A stretch of DNA of 64,000 nucleotides from Macrophomina tecta. Its lineage: Eukaryota > Ascomycota > Dothideomycetes > Botryosphaeriales > Botryosphaeriaceae. The number at the start of each line of letters is the position of its first letter. Position 1 is the stretch's first letter. Below are positions 43,642 through 55,206 of this stretch, piece by piece. The position numbers and the translations under genes are program-made. The notes beneath the pieces are model-generated. The model saw only the letters and a list, made by a program, of their open reading frames with translations, made no database searches and was not told the origin of the DNA. The stretch covers positions 2,356,001-2,420,000 of the forward strand of contig JAKSGN010000005.1 of assembly GCA_024180945.1 (NCBI GenBank), read 5' to 3'.

Positions 43642-44146
43642 GCCTCGGCTTTGCTCCTCCGCAGACGTTGGGCTTACAATCCGGCGTCCCGTTTAATGTA
43701 ATTACATCTGTTGGGCCGCATACGAAGAGTGTTGCAGGGCTGACTGGTGCGGTAGACTGACGCGGGAGGTCTTGGGGGATCGAGAGTCGTGGGAATGGCG
43801 CTGAACCTATAACAAATTGTAAAACACTTTTTTAGCAAACGAAGTATGAAGACTTACTGTGCGCGAAATGTCGACTTTTGTGGTCGAACACCAGGGGATA
43901 TGTGGATGGGCCAGCAGTCGAAGATAAGTCTCCGTAGGGGGCGCATGCCGCTTCCATAGTTCTTCCTACATGCTTGGGAATCATGACATATGCTTGATGA
44001 GGCTCTCCTAGCCAGACCTCGACCTGCTCGGTGGCTGGCGAGCCCTGTCCGTTCACGGTCGTGAAATCTGCCCTTTTACAAAAATACGTGCGGCGATATG
44101 TGAGGGGCAGCAGAGACGGAAGAGAGCGTCTTAGAGTTGTATTCAT
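43625..44146 (-). CDS. hypothetical small protein, possibly mitochondrial
   Basis: Two exons, 43858-44146 and 43625-43806; the 51-bp intron has donor GTAAGT and acceptor TTATAG, phase 1. The product is 156 residues. An alternative ATG at 44224 would add 26. The N-terminus MNTTLRRSLPSLLPLTYRRTYF is rich in Arg, Ser and Leu without acidic residues, like a mitochondrial presequence. The rest (TEQVEVWLGEPHQAYVMIPK, then FVCGPTDVITLNGTPDC and KPNVCGGAKPRL) matches no family I know. Convergent with the Doc-like gene. Confidence 0.45.
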
Positions 44147-45434
44147 GGCTGCGAAGCTTTGACGGTGATGACAACTGTTTGTGGAGAGCTTGTGCTGGAG
44201 AGGTGGCACATCAGAGCGTTTCATGTGTCAAGGGCGCGATTACTAACCGTCGCTGGTCCGGATAATTATCGGCTAATATCACATGTAGCACGTGGAGAGC
44301 AGTTGGGAGCCCGACTTAGGACAGGGTCCAACCACCCTAACAGCCGGCGAAACCTTGGCAGTATTTGCCATTGTAGTAAGCAAGCTGTGAGGCGCGTGAA
44401 CACCGCCGCTACTGGCGGCTAATTCTTACGTCAGCCTGTTTTTTCTTCATTCAGCTATCAGCTTTCGAGTTCCTAACGACCGACGACCACCCTACGTTCC
44501 GCTTCGTCAGCGCGCTGCCTCCGCAAGACACCGAAAACCAACTTCATGGCATGCCGCCTTTCTACCTACTTACTCTAGCCGCAGCGTTCGCCTCTTCGCG
44601 GGGCCACTATGGCTTACGTGAGAAACCCAGCATTACCAACCCCCACCTCCTCCAAAAAGCCTGGCGACATAGGTCTACACCAGCATGCAATAACGCCTCT
44701 GCACTCCATCGTGGCTTTTGTCAAGCTCTCAATATGGTCAATTATCATGCCATGCTTTGTGCGAGATGTGATAAAGGGAGATGGTAAATAACACCAGTCA
44801 TAAAATAATGCTAATCTTTGTTTGCATAACTCATGCGCTGCCTTGCAAAAATGCGGCTAGGGCATATGTGGCGTTCGGGGAATAGGCAAAAACGTAGGCA
44901 GCCTCGCTATACCATCCCTCAGTAGTCTCTCGAGTGTTGAGCGGTAAACCGGGAGCAGCGAATAGTAGCCGGTAAGCAGTCTTGCTACAAGTATGGAAGA
45001 TGCCGACTAAAAGCAACATGCGTCATAGAGCGGAGCTCCGTCTTTTGTACTAAACAAAACATGCACTAATCCAGATCCTATTACACGGCCAATATGGAAA
45101 ACCTCTGCCTGCAACCGTAATACAACATCACCAACAGTTCTCGTTAACGATATCCTCCTTAACACCATCGACTGAACTACGTTTCGCGAGCGCATAATGT
45201 CCGCCGCATAGAATCTAGTTTTCCTCCTGGACAGCACTACCTTCTAGGCCAACCTCCATCCTGGGTAGCTTTTTGGACCCGCGCGGGCAACGCTATGGTA
45301 GCGGACAAAGCAGCGAGAAATAGTAGAGTGTACGCCGTATACGGTGCTCATAGTGACGCATCGGCGGAAGATGGCTGTGGCGTGTGATTGCGTGATTGTG
45401 CTGGAAACGGGGAGGGTGATTGACGAAGAGTTGC
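44147..45434. other. intergenic, 1.3 kb
   Basis: No gene seen; only short frames (for example 44551-44787, plus). It holds the promoter of the small minus-strand gene and the 3' region of the HET gene. Confidence 0.5.
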
Positions 45435-47609
45435 TTAGCCAAGGGTCACGAACTGCCATCGCTTGTTTGGTGTTGCAATCCAGTATTCCTCGTCGACGAA
45501 AGCAATCCCCACGCGGTAAGCGACACCGTCTTCCCATTCAATGCCGAGCAGGCATAGTACTGTTACTACATGAACGCCTTGCATCCTGCAGACCGGTAGA
45601 AAGTCCAGTATGATAGAATCGGTAGTACCTTTGTCCCAATCCAACACTGTAGGTTGTCCGGGTTCGTGGAAGCCTGTAACATGGACACTGGGCCTAGATA
45701 ACTCACCACGGCACTTGCCTAACATAGAGAGCTCAACAGGAGAAACAAAGGTCGGTTCTTTCCTGCGACCTAGTGTCGTGCGATGTAATTCGAGAGGTGC
45801 TATGCTAGCCCAGAAATGGAGGCAGCCTATACAGGCTGCTCTGGGCAGCACCAAGTCAGGACGCCCCCATTCAGTTCCCTGCCATGAAAGTCCACGCTGT
45901 TCAATTCTTCTCATCCCTTGGACCTTGCGTAGACTTCCCTCATGTATTGGAATAAAGTCCTCTTCTTGGTTTGTGATGAAGAAATCCGTTATTGACTGAG
46001 CCGGATTCTGCCAGCCTGCGTGATCATCCCCTCTGGAGACATCCTTGAAGTAGTGATCAATCGGTCCATCCATTTCCCAAGCTGCCCAGGACCAAGATGG
46101 AAAGGGCACTTTCTTAGGTTGTCCTTTGTTTGAAAGCTCTGTACAGGCATGGTTACGGGACTGAGAGCCCACACTGGACCATGCGAGAGACCAAGCAAAC
46201 CGGGATTGTGGCTGGCCCCAGATGTACTCGTCCCCCTGGATAGTCGATAAGGCAGAAGTCAGACCAGAAAAAGCGTTAATAATGTCGGCGTTGTATGTAA
46301 GCTGTCGCTTTTGATACGATACAACGAGATCTAAGTAAATAGAATAATATTCACAAGGGGTGATTGGCTCTGTAGGAAGGCGGGCACTTATGGGCCATGG
46401 CAATAAATGGAGGAGTGACGCGGCGGTGTCCTCCAGCGCAATCTCTTCTAGGTACGTAAACTCTCGACATACCCAATAGACCTGGTCTTCAGTGAAGATT
46501 AGGCACCTTCTTGAGAGAAGCATCTCTTGCATGGTCCATGCCCGGCTTGCCCACGTTGAGTTGGCAATAGAGCTGACTGGGAAGCCGTCACATATAAGTG
46601 TTGCTATGTCACAACCAGGTAGTTGGCAAATTCTTTGTCGCTTCTCCTGGGTCCTCGGATGAACGCCTGGAAGCCCCGCTTGGGCATTGTCTCCACTAGC
46701 CGCTATGATGGTCAAATATGCTTTGGCATAGATTCGGTCCATCTTCGAAATTTGCGAGTGGGACATCTGTATGTCATTCTGAATAATGCAAAGTGCATCA
46801 ACCCAGAGATACCGTAATCCAATCTTTTTTACCAGGACCATGGACTCATGGATGGTTCTTGGGACGTCCATATTTCTCAGCGAATTGGGCTCCTGGAGTT
46901 TGGACGAATTCTCCGTAACATGTTCCAGCCTCTTGGTAGTCTTGGTATCTCCCCAAACGTAGCTCAGCGCCACGTAGCGGCAGTCGAGAGTGGCGCGAAC
47001 AACGCAGGAGTCTACCACATCGATAAAGAACTTAGGTGCGAAGGTTCCCATGTCATTGAGGTCTCCCAACGATTTACAACATCCACCAGAATGTTTTGTG
47101 TCGCATATATGGAGCCATCTCTTCACCAGATTCGGGTCAACTTCTGGGGGCACGAGCCGTCCACCGAGGCCTTGCAGGAAAGATTTATCCGGCGTATGTG
47201 AAACTCTTTGTATGTGGAGCGGAGGAAAAAGTGAGGGCTGGTCAGGCTGAACCCCAATCTTGGCAATTGACGCGTGGGTATGCTCCGAATTATACTTCCC
47301 CGTCGGTTTCAAACTCTGCATGGGAAGGTCTTCCGGAGAAATGAACCAGTGGTCCCTATTAATCCAGCGCCATCCAAACTCGGAAATGAAGAAGCAGAAC
47401 GCACAGCGGTCCTTCCGCAGAAGAATTTCATCATACGTGCCAATTTCCATTGCACGTTCCCGTTTACCACTAAGGATGGGGTTTGGAAGGTGCGTGGAAC
47501 AAAGGCTGTCGATGCAAAGTCTAGGAGCAGGCACGAGATTTTCGAAGTCAAGTAGTGAGCAGGTCTCACACAGCTGGGTTGGCGGTTGGAAATCCATAGG
47601 GGTATTCAT
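45435..47609 (-). CDS. HET-domain (heterokaryon incompatibility) protein
   Basis: Single exon, 724 residues from the first in-frame ATG (MNTPMDFQPP). The HET domain has its three blocks: YVALSYVWGDT (about residue 217), LRYLWVDALCIIQND (about 270) with MDRIYAKAYLTIIAASG, and STWASRAWTMQEMLLSRRCLIF (about 360). An N-terminal Cys-rich segment (CETCSLLDFENL, DRCAFCFF) precedes it, common in this class. The C-terminal 300 residues include PSWSWAAWEMDG, typical of HET proteins. Such proteins trigger cell death on non-self recognition between hyphae, usually with a second allelic or non-allelic partner that I do not see here. No NACHT or WD repeats. The gene appears intact. Confidence 0.9.
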   Translation of the reverse strand: MNTPMDFQPPTQLCETCSLLDFENLVPAPRLCIDSLCSTHLPNPILSGKRERAMEIGTYDEILLRKDRCAFCFFISEFGWRWINRDHWFISPEDLPMQSLKPTGKYNSEHTHASIAKIGVQPDQPSLFPPLHIQRVSHTPDKSFLQGLGGRLVPPEVDPNLVKRWLHICDTKHSGGCCKSLGDLNDMGTFAPKFFIDVVDSCVVRATLDCRYVALSYVWGDTKTTKRLEHVTENSSKLQEPNSLRNMDVPRTIHESMVLVKKIGLRYLWVDALCIIQNDIQMSHSQISKMDRIYAKAYLTIIAASGDNAQAGLPGVHPRTQEKRQRICQLPGCDIATLICDGFPVSSIANSTWASRAWTMQEMLLSRRCLIFTEDQVYWVCREFTYLEEIALEDTAASLLHLLPWPISARLPTEPITPCEYYSIYLDLVVSYQKRQLTYNADIINAFSGLTSALSTIQGDEYIWGQPQSRFAWSLAWSSVGSQSRNHACTELSNKGQPKKVPFPSWSWAAWEMDGPIDHYFKDVSRGDDHAGWQNPAQSITDFFITNQEEDFIPIHEGSLRKVQGMRRIEQRGLSWQGTEWGRPDLVLPRAACIGCLHFWASIAPLELHRTTLGRRKEPTFVSPVELSMLGKCRGELSRPSVHVTGFHEPGQPTVLDWDKGTTDSIILDFLPVCRMQGVHVVTVLCLLGIEWEDGVAYRVGIAFVDEEYWIATPNKRWQFVTLG

Positions 47610-48525
47610 TTTGAGGTGAGTATGAGGTAAAAAGTAGGGGGGAAAGAAGTGCAAGGTGGGACTATGTCTGGGGACAATAAGAAATGCAGATAAAGAGCAT
47701 GAAAAAGCCCGGTCTTACTGTCGGCTGTATATAAATAACTGACCTGGCGTGTCTGCCTTGTAGGCGAACTGCGAGGCTGAACTGTTATGGTGGGCTGATG
47801 ACGTGGCTTGAACAACTTAAATGGGCAATGCTCCGGATCTCCACAATTATCACGTGTCACTTTTAGATCGCCGATCAGCTGCTCATGTACCCTATCAGCG
47901 GACGATACTTCCTACTGTAGAGGGCGGTTGGGTGGAATCTTGCGCATGGAACGGAGCGCTTTCCCCGTACGTAACGTTCATTTCCCGCATAACAGATTTC
48001 ACCAGTGCCTCGGCCTGACACCATAGTATTTCGAGTGTTTCTACTGGCGTCGCTTGGCTCTGGTCGGCTCGACATGCCGTCGATTCTGTACATCACGTCA
48101 TGCGATGATAACTCTAGAACAACCTTCAACACCAAATCTTAGCTATATATAGTCACGAAGAACGCCTCATGAATACGTAAAAGGGCAACTTTACGGCGTG
48201 CGCGTTTATAATAGTTAAGCTTAGCGGGTAAAGGACGAGAGACTATTAGTAGTATGACTACAGGCCCCGCTAATAATCGGGAAGAGGCCAATTTGGCGGT
48301 ATTGTAAAGGGTCGAATGGTGCCGCCTGAGAAAGTAAACAAGGCAACTGCCCATCTCCCCCGAATGTCGTTGCCGGCTTCCTGCCCCCCGCCCCGCGCCC
48401 CGGGGGACAGTCAGCCTGGCTGCAAAGCTGAGAAAGCAGTCACACAAGCATAAACTACCATCAAATCCACAATAAATAAATCCTATGAATTGGGGAATAG
48501 AGAACAGCTAGTGTCTTTCGCGGAG
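47610..48525. other. intergenic, 0.9 kb
   Basis: Promoter of the HET gene and 3' region of the next minus-strand gene. The stretch around 48.15-48.3 kb is rich in TA-containing triplets and might be a decayed repeat. No gene seen. Confidence 0.45.
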
Positions 48526-50400
48526 TTAAGATACTCTCGGTTGCGCGCGAGCTTGTCCTGCCCGATGGCCAGACGCTTGGCTTGCACGACGCCCCCCCCG
48601 CTGAACTGCGCTGCTGCCCTCATATCTTTCCCACACATAACAGGCTACTAACAGACATGCAGACATTTGGAAGTAGAATCCATTCTCCCGACGATTGTAT
48701 TCTTGCACGTTCTCTTGTCCCGTTGGCCCCTTATCCCCGCCGATAGCCACCCAGTAGCATGCCGACTCGTGCAGAGTAGTCAGCTCATCAATAACCACAG
48801 TATCGTGACCAGGACCAAATTCTCTGTAAAAGAACTCGATCATCCACTGGGTCCTGTCTTTAAGTGCGTATGCGAAAGGTCCGCTGTCCTGTCCCGTCCG
48901 GCTTTGTTGGGTGAACATAACCATGCAACGTAGCCGGATTCTTTCGAATTCTTCTCTGTCTCTCTTCCTGATAGATTTGCAGAGCATAAGCATTTCGTCG
49001 AGGTAGATTTCATGCGCAGAATGATCCCTACGCCATACCGCAGCCAGCCAGAGGACAGCATCACAGAACCAGCGATATTGAGTGTCGTCAAAGAGACTGC
49101 GATTCGGTCCTCTTGCAAGAACTGAATTCGTATGGAAAATAGCAGTTTCCGTGAGTATGCGTACGGGTTCCTCCTCGAAGGCTGCTCTGCGTCGGACCGC
49201 CTCATCTTCGTCGTAGATCGCAAAGGAGACGCTCTTGCGCACCTTAGCCCCCCTCTTAGCTTCGGGCCCCGCCCTTAAGCTAGGCTCAATATCCAGACGG
49301 GCTTCGTGGGCACTTCGCTTCCGATGATCCTGCTGCGGTCCATCATCCTGGACTGGTCGATCCTCAAGTATGATGGTCTCCTCGGAGTCTTCTCGTCCAT
49401 TGTGGCTATGTGGGCTGTCCTGGGTGCTGGCAGGCTCGCGCGAGCTGTCCCACGAGCCCCGTGGATCATCGATCGCGTCGCATGCGCCACGTCCCTCTTC
49501 ATTGTCATCCTCCGTAAGATCTTGCGCCGCGAGTTCCTCTGATGCGCTGAGACTCTCGCTGCTACCGTGGCGACTTTCTGACGCGCCTGTAATTGCAGCC
49601 TTTTCTCTCGGTCCAGGCGCAGACTGCACGGTCTCCTCGTATGATGGGGGTGCTTCATCGAGAACTGGATTCCATTTCGCTGGCAACGTCTCATCCTCGC
49701 GAAGGTTGTACGATTTCCAGGCATTTATTCCCCAAGGGCGGCCGTTGAACGTGGACTTGTAATCAATAATGGGAGATCCACCATTATCGCGACACAGGCC
49801 GCGGAAGAAGTTGCGCATGACGAAAGCATTTGGCTGCAGGTCTCGGACGTAGAGCTCGAAGCTCTCGGCTTGAGAAAGGGACTTCAAGCTTAATAGTAGG
49901 CCGCGAGAGCGCTCGTTGACTGGCTTCCGAGCCTTGCCCACAGGCATAAGAACGTAGCCGGGCTCCCGAAGCACGAAACGTGCCCAGATGAGCCTTGTAC
50001 CTGCTTCTACCCCTGTATTGTTCAGAACCGAGTGGTCGCGTCCATTGTGGACAAGCGGGAGGATGTCGGTCGATGCACTTCCATCATCGATGTTAAACGC
50101 CTCGGCAGGAACAATCATGTAGGTATTCCTCATTCCCTTGGGGCTGTCATTGATCTTCAGAGGCACGTGGATATAAAGCAGGAGCTGGCCAGAGTTGCCG
50201 GTGCCTAGGATAAGGAAACACGGCGGCGAATCCTCTCGATCGGTAGAGAGATCCCCGAGGCATTGCTCCTCATCGCTTTCCACATCGTGCCACGTAACAA
50301 CGAATCGGCGAAGTAGAGAGAGATGATTTAGGTTCGGCTGCACTTGCAAGGCACGGTACGCGGAATTATTGGCTTCAGACTCGAAGATGAACTTCTCCAT
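48526..50400 (-). CDS. hypothetical protein with disordered acidic middle
   Basis: Single exon, 624 residues. The N-terminal 250 residues look folded (FVVTWHDVESDEEQCLGDL, LLLYIHVPLKINDSPKGMRN, SFELYVRDLQPNAFVMRNFFRGL, RPWGINAWKSYNL). They are followed by EAPPSYEETV, a PPxY motif of the kind bound by Nedd4/Rsp5 WW domains, a long Ser/Asp/Glu-rich disordered part (about 260-400), and a helical C-terminal domain (WFCDAVLWLAAVWRR, YALKDRTQWMIEFFYREFG) ending in a basic tail. I do not recognise the family; the PPxY role is inference. Same strand as the HET gene and 917 bp from its start. Confidence 0.7.
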   Translation of the reverse strand: MEKFIFESEANNSAYRALQVQPNLNHLSLLRRFVVTWHDVESDEEQCLGDLSTDREDSPPCFLILGTGNSGQLLLYIHVPLKINDSPKGMRNTYMIVPAEAFNIDDGSASTDILPLVHNGRDHSVLNNTGVEAGTRLIWARFVLREPGYVLMPVGKARKPVNERSRGLLLSLKSLSQAESFELYVRDLQPNAFVMRNFFRGLCRDNGGSPIIDYKSTFNGRPWGINAWKSYNLREDETLPAKWNPVLDEAPPSYEETVQSAPGPREKAAITGASESRHGSSESLSASEELAAQDLTEDDNEEGRGACDAIDDPRGSWDSSREPASTQDSPHSHNGREDSEETIILEDRPVQDDGPQQDHRKRSAHEARLDIEPSLRAGPEAKRGAKVRKSVSFAIYDEDEAVRRRAAFEEEPVRILTETAIFHTNSVLARGPNRSLFDDTQYRWFCDAVLWLAAVWRRDHSAHEIYLDEMLMLCKSIRKRDREEFERIRLRCMVMFTQQSRTGQDSGPFAYALKDRTQWMIEFFYREFGPGHDTVVIDELTTLHESACYWVAIGGDKGPTGQENVQEYNRRENGFYFQMSACLLVACYVWERYEGSSAVQRGGRRASQASGHRAGQARAQPRVS

Positions 50401-52210
50401 CTATCCCAAGAAGAAGAATAAATTAATAGAGCTCTATCGAAGAGAAGGGAAGAGCTAAGAGGAATAAAATAAAAGCCCCCACGCGCGATTGCGGTAGGAA
50501 TCCCACCCACCCAGGCTTTTAATAAGCACAACGCTCGCGAGCAGCCTTGACTCGCGAGCAGCTTTAGCTGAAAAACTATAGAAGCCCAACTCCAGTTCAT
50601 CCGGCCCGCCATTCTAGCCACTTGCGTGGTTAGGTGTGACAGGCAAACGTCAAACCTCCGCCGTCCACTACGAGATTTAGACATAGCTAGCCGGGACATA
50701 GCAGACTAGTCTGCTGGTCGGGCGTGCTGGTCGTTACTGAGCAGGGACGAGCGAAGACCGCCGCAGATAAAAAGGTGTAGCTAAGACATTATAAAAACCC
50801 TAAGCAACAAGTCCTACCAAGGAAAGCGAGAAATAAAGAAATAAAGGAACCGAATACGTACAGCGAATAAGAGCGGTTGCGAAAGTGGTAGCTTTAGAAG
50901 AGGCCGAACAATCTGGATGTCGAAGGTGAGCGGGGCGCGTTGCAGATGAGGTGCACACTGAGCGAGCGGAACGGCATTTTTAAAGCGAGGCGGGCCCCCC
51001 GTGCGCGCTGAAAGTGTGGCTGGGATCAGCGCACCGGCCCGCCCGGAAAGAGGTCGGTCGCCCCGTGTCGCACGGGATGTGGGCGCGTACGTGCACACTC
51101 CACTTCGCTTCGGCTAAAATAACTCTATGACGCTTCCCCCCGCGCGCTGCCAGTCGATCGGCGGTACTGTGCCCCTCAGGGCCTGAGCCAGACATAGGTG
51201 TCGCGAGGCCTGCGATCCAACGCTGACGGTAGACCACTCAATATCTTCACGTCCAGTGCAATTTGCGCAGCTTTGACGACGGCCACTTCGCAACCTTAAA
51301 GACAGATCCCACCAGCTCAATATCCATGTTCGGTTATCCGTCGCCTCAGGTGTCGCAGCGCTCTTTGCCCTCTTCGCTGCCACACCGCCGCCCATTTCCC
51401 CTTTCGTCATCGCGTGCATACCTCGCAAAAATTGAGTCCGTGCTGATCGCAACAGCTGCATCTCTCACGCCATTATCGTCAATTTCGTCGCGTTCGGCGG
51501 GTTCTTCTCGGTGAAACAGTAGCATGCACATCGCAAGTGGGGCCTCAGCTTGTCGATGAATGATAACCATTCTCCTACTATCCAAGCCAAGAGCTTTCCA
51601 CTAGCCCTGCATCCAACCACGTCTCAGAGTACGCGAACATGGCGGGTAATGGGCGTCGACCTTCTCTCCCTGGCTCTGACTCGACGCGAGCGATTAATGA
51701 GCATGAGAGGCGGAGCCGAAAAACGGGGTGCCAATGTGGCATTCCTGATCAGGAGCACATATCAAGCCGCAGCGGCCCACACGGCACATCTGCCAGAGAG
51801 CACAGAGCCGGTAGCTGACGTGGCCATGCTTCTTAGACAGCAATAGCGCCCATCACGATTTGCTTCCAAAACGCTCGACACGGGCCATGCCGGGCTGCGA
51901 TACCGCCTCTAGCTCCTCCGCCTCATTTTCTGCATATCCTTTGGTAAGACATTAATCCGAAGGAATGCACACTGTAGGTCAGTACAATGTAGGAGCGTTC
52001 CCGGAGCGGCGAGGACAACGCATGACTCAGGTTGCGGGTGTCGATGCACTTCATACATGTGTTGTGAAAAGTTGAGCTGAGGGCCCAGGCTTCAGGCATG
52101 AGTAGCAGAGCGTCAGCTCATTTCGCGAACAGGGTGGAGGGACATCTATAGATTTGCCTCAAAGCACACCTTCCTGACCTCTGTTTCTTGAGATCTCAGC
52201 TTGCATCGCT
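50401..52210. other. intergenic, 1.8 kb
   Basis: No supported gene. Short frames only, and several AT-rich stretches (50.4-50.55 and 50.8 kb) that may be degraded repeats. It should hold promoters of both flanking divergent genes. Confidence 0.5.
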
Positions 52211-52953
52211 ATGACATTTCAAATCACTGGTGAAGGACATCACGATGTCTCTGGATCACTCCCAGAGCAAGTAGTGAGTTCCAGTTCGACTAACAACGAT
52301 GTTAATACTAACCATCGAAGATGGACTTCTTCCATGATTATTCGAATGCCAATCTAAATTGGGGCATTCAAGTTTATCCCTCGTGGTTTTCATCTGAACT
52401 TTCCGAACATCTACCTGGAACACCTGAGATGGGCCTTTCAACTTGCGAGGACGACGCGCGTTCGAGACCAATAACAAACGGATTTGTTCCACCACCACAC
52501 TCGTCCCAAGCCCCGGTATCTTCGCCTGCGACCCTTTCTCGATGCTCCTCCACTGCTCCAGCAGTGCCATTGCCCTCAAGACAGTCATGCGCCGGAGAGC
52601 CGTCTCAGGGCTCAGTTTCTTGCTCCCTGAGGAATGAGACAGGGCAGAGTACTGTAGATATTTCGTTCTTGTTAGAGCGCTGCCCGCCAAAATATAGGCT
52701 TTCGTGCAGAGTTCCGGACTGTGCTAGACACTATCAGCCATTCACAAAAAGCTCCGCCGCTAGAAGACACGAAAATACCCACCTGCCAGCCGAGCTCAGA
52801 GAAAGGCTTCATTGCACTGATACTAGCTGCAAGAAGTCCTTCCTTTGTCCGTCAGCTCTCCGCCGCCATGAGAAGAGGAAGCACAACGTGGTTCGAAAAC
52901 CTCGTCGAGGCCGTCCGACCGAGAGGCGTTCTTATGCAATGTACCTATATTAG
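52211..52953 (+). CDS. small C2H2 zinc-finger protein
   Basis: Two exons, 52211-52273 and 52321-52953. The 47-bp intron has donor GTGAGT and a perfect TACTAAC branch, phase 0, so translation starts at MTFQITGEGHH rather than at the internal ATG opening exon 2. The product is 231 residues. A Ser/Pro-rich N-terminal 150 residues is followed by two zinc-finger-like motifs: CRVPDCARHYQPFTKSSAARRHENTH and CTDTSCKKSFLCPSALRRHEKRKH, both with Cys-x4-Cys spacing. A basic tail follows (RKPRRGRPTERR, AT-hook or NLS-like). Likely a nuclear DNA-binding protein; the target is unknown. Confidence 0.7.
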
Positions 52954-53104
52954 TTTCACCTTTAGATTGACTAATGCCGGGAGGAATATACTACTGTCGC
53001 TGAGCGTTTTAGAAATTTGTATTTCTTTTCTTCCTCTATCTGCCGTTTCCTAAGATCTTATTCTATTGGGAATCCAGCTTCAGGCGCCTACAAAAGCCTT
53101 CTTG

Positions 53105-53603
53105 CTACTCCAAAGCATTGCTCCTTTCCACTTTTTTATTATCCGGAATTTTTCCTATCCTTTCAGTAGTCTGCCAAAATGATATCGCGTTCCTTTTTGT
53201 ATTTCTTTGCAAGTACTGTCTCCCAACGTGCGAGGTATGGAGCCATTCATGGAATGTTAGAGTTCTTTGCTTGTCCCTCTTTCCACCTTCTTTGTGATCC
53301 CCAGGCGGCCTAATGACGTCTGCCTGGACTACCGCACTGGCTGTTTCGTGCTTCTTCTGAGGATCTTGGTTATTTGGGGTGTGGTGCTCGACAGGATTCC
53401 AGGAATGGTCCTACAACTCCATTAGTTCGGCAGGATAATCCAAATTGCGAAACGCATACGATGTACACCTTAATGACTTCTTCGCTAGTGAGAGGCTCTG
53501 TCTCGAGTAAGGACCGCACCTCTGCCAGGAGAGGGGAAGGAGGCGGCCGAGGAGGGCGCGCATCTTGGAGCACTGTAGTGGTAGTCGTCATATCAAAACC
53601 CAT
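53105..53603 (-). CDS. possible two-exon orphan gene
   Basis: Exon 1 53469-53603 (45 codons; Thr run, then a Pro-rich stretch and LLAEVRSLLETEPLTSEEVIK) and exon 2 53105-53410 (101 codons and stop). The proposed 58-bp intron has donor GTGTAC, branch CTAAT and acceptor TTGTAG, phase 0. Both exons are open and the join keeps frame, but the C-terminal part has no recognisable domain. Convergent with the small C2H2 gene. Confidence 0.3.
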
Positions 53604-54215
53604 ATTGGCAACGGGAAACCTCAGAGCTGGAACTCTGGGCTCTACCTATCGGCACACTGCACAAATTTAATTATGCATCTGCACCTGCGCTGGAGATGTG
53701 CCACATGATACCTCAACATTTTCCCAAGAGGCTGCGTAAGCGCACCACGGCATCCTCCACGCCGTTCCGCCAATTGCAGACGGCAGGCTGTGTCGGTGAA
53801 ATATGCGGGTGCTCAAGCAGCAGGCGAGCCGTGACGGATGTCCCTGCTCCTCGGCTTCACCTGCGGTTGATAAGAAATGGTGCCAAGAGGTAGCGCCCGG
53901 AGGTGGAGCAAAGAAGTGACACATCAGCGCCCTGCCGCGTTTTGCGGCAAAGTGCATATAGCCCTTACTAGAGATGGGCCGCGCATGGCTCATCCATCCT
54001 GCCCACAGGATTTCCAGGATCTCCTGCAGCCTCTGCATGTGGATGGAATCATGACTCGAAATTGGCTGACCCATGTCAAGGAGCACCGGCAGGTTGATCT
54101 GCCCTGAGCTTGCCGAGTAATATGTAGCGAAGGCTGGGGTATAAAGCCCAACCCATCTGCGACGACTTCACCAGCAAGACACAAAACTTCACAAGTTACT
54201 TTCTATCAATTCTCA
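53604..54215. other. intergenic, 0.6 kb
   Basis: Promoter of the next plus-strand gene. A 139-codon minus-strand frame at 53667-54086 shows no domain and starts at a non-ATG codon; not called. Confidence 0.45.
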
Positions 54216-55146
54216 ATGGATTTGCAAGGAATTTCCGACCGTGGCGTTAACACGAGCTTCTCTGCATCTGCAGCAAAAGCTCCAGCTATCCGTCAGCAAC
54301 CCGAAGTAGTGACTATCGACGATGATTCGGATTCGGACCCTTCAAATTCATCTGCCGGTATGCATCTGGCCACTAGCTATAAAATTGTGTTCAAAATTGA
54401 CGCGTAAACACAGCGACAAAGGGATGCGGTCAACGCAAGGTGCCACCCAGCCACCCAGAGCATGGCCCTGGTGAGATTATTCGACTGACTTTGCAAACCA
54501 CCCAAAGTCTTCAATATCGCTAGGCTAACTCAGAAGTAGTCCCTAAGAATACGCTCCGCGAGAAACGGACCTATACCGTTAATCCGACTAGACTCAAAAA
54601 CTTGTGGAATGTTTGTGGCGATCGGGTCATATCGCTCGAGTCAGAGCACGGAAAAGTCCCTCAGAGATGGCTCAGCATGATCGCACGCAATGCCGATCAA
54701 TATCTCAGTGCGAGGGACTTGTTCACTGTCACAGTGAGCACGAACCCTGGCGAAGGTAATAAAGAAGACCTTTTCGTTCGACGAGATTGAGTGCTAACAC
54801 TTAATTAGTCTTCGCTGAAGAGTTCTGGGTCGACACTGAATCCGAGTGCGAGGAATGCGAGGGCCCGATGAAGAGCAGCGGCGTTCGCGAAGATGACAGC
54901 CCCCGCTCATCTCCTCTGAAAGGATCTACGCCTCCTAAGGCAGCTATGGTGACACCTTATCAGAGCCCTGCAGGTAAGGTCAAGAAGCTGGTGTCAACAC
55001 CTCATCCTAAAGTAGGGGAGAAACTTCAGCGAGGGCATCTCAACGGTAGCCCGACGGGAAACTGCCGGGTTAGAAAGCGTTCATCACACGAATCGGAGGA
55101 TGAAGATCAGGATGATACACCAAGGTCCAAGAAGAGGTCGAGCTGA
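54216..55146 (+). CDS. spliced orphan gene, probable nuclear protein
   Basis: Four exons: 54216-54357, 54414-54470, 54534-54755 and 54809-55146, all with regular splice signals (GTATGC, GTGAGA, GTAATA donors; CTAAC near acceptors 2 and 3); 252 residues. The N-terminus is disordered with an acidic VVTIDDDSDSDPS motif. The middle (RTYTVNPTRLKNLWNVCGDRV, VPQRWLSMIARNADQYLSARDLF) is probably a folded helical domain. EEFWVDTESECEECEGP follows, and the tail is basic with SPxx sites, ending in PRSKKRSS, like a nuclear localisation signal. The acceptor of exon 3 could also be three bases further on. No family recognised. Confidence 0.65.
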
Positions 55147-55206
55147 GAAATTTTTGACCGCTGTAGTTCACTTGGCCCTGCCCGATAGGCTGTGCGGCTA
55201 TATAGG

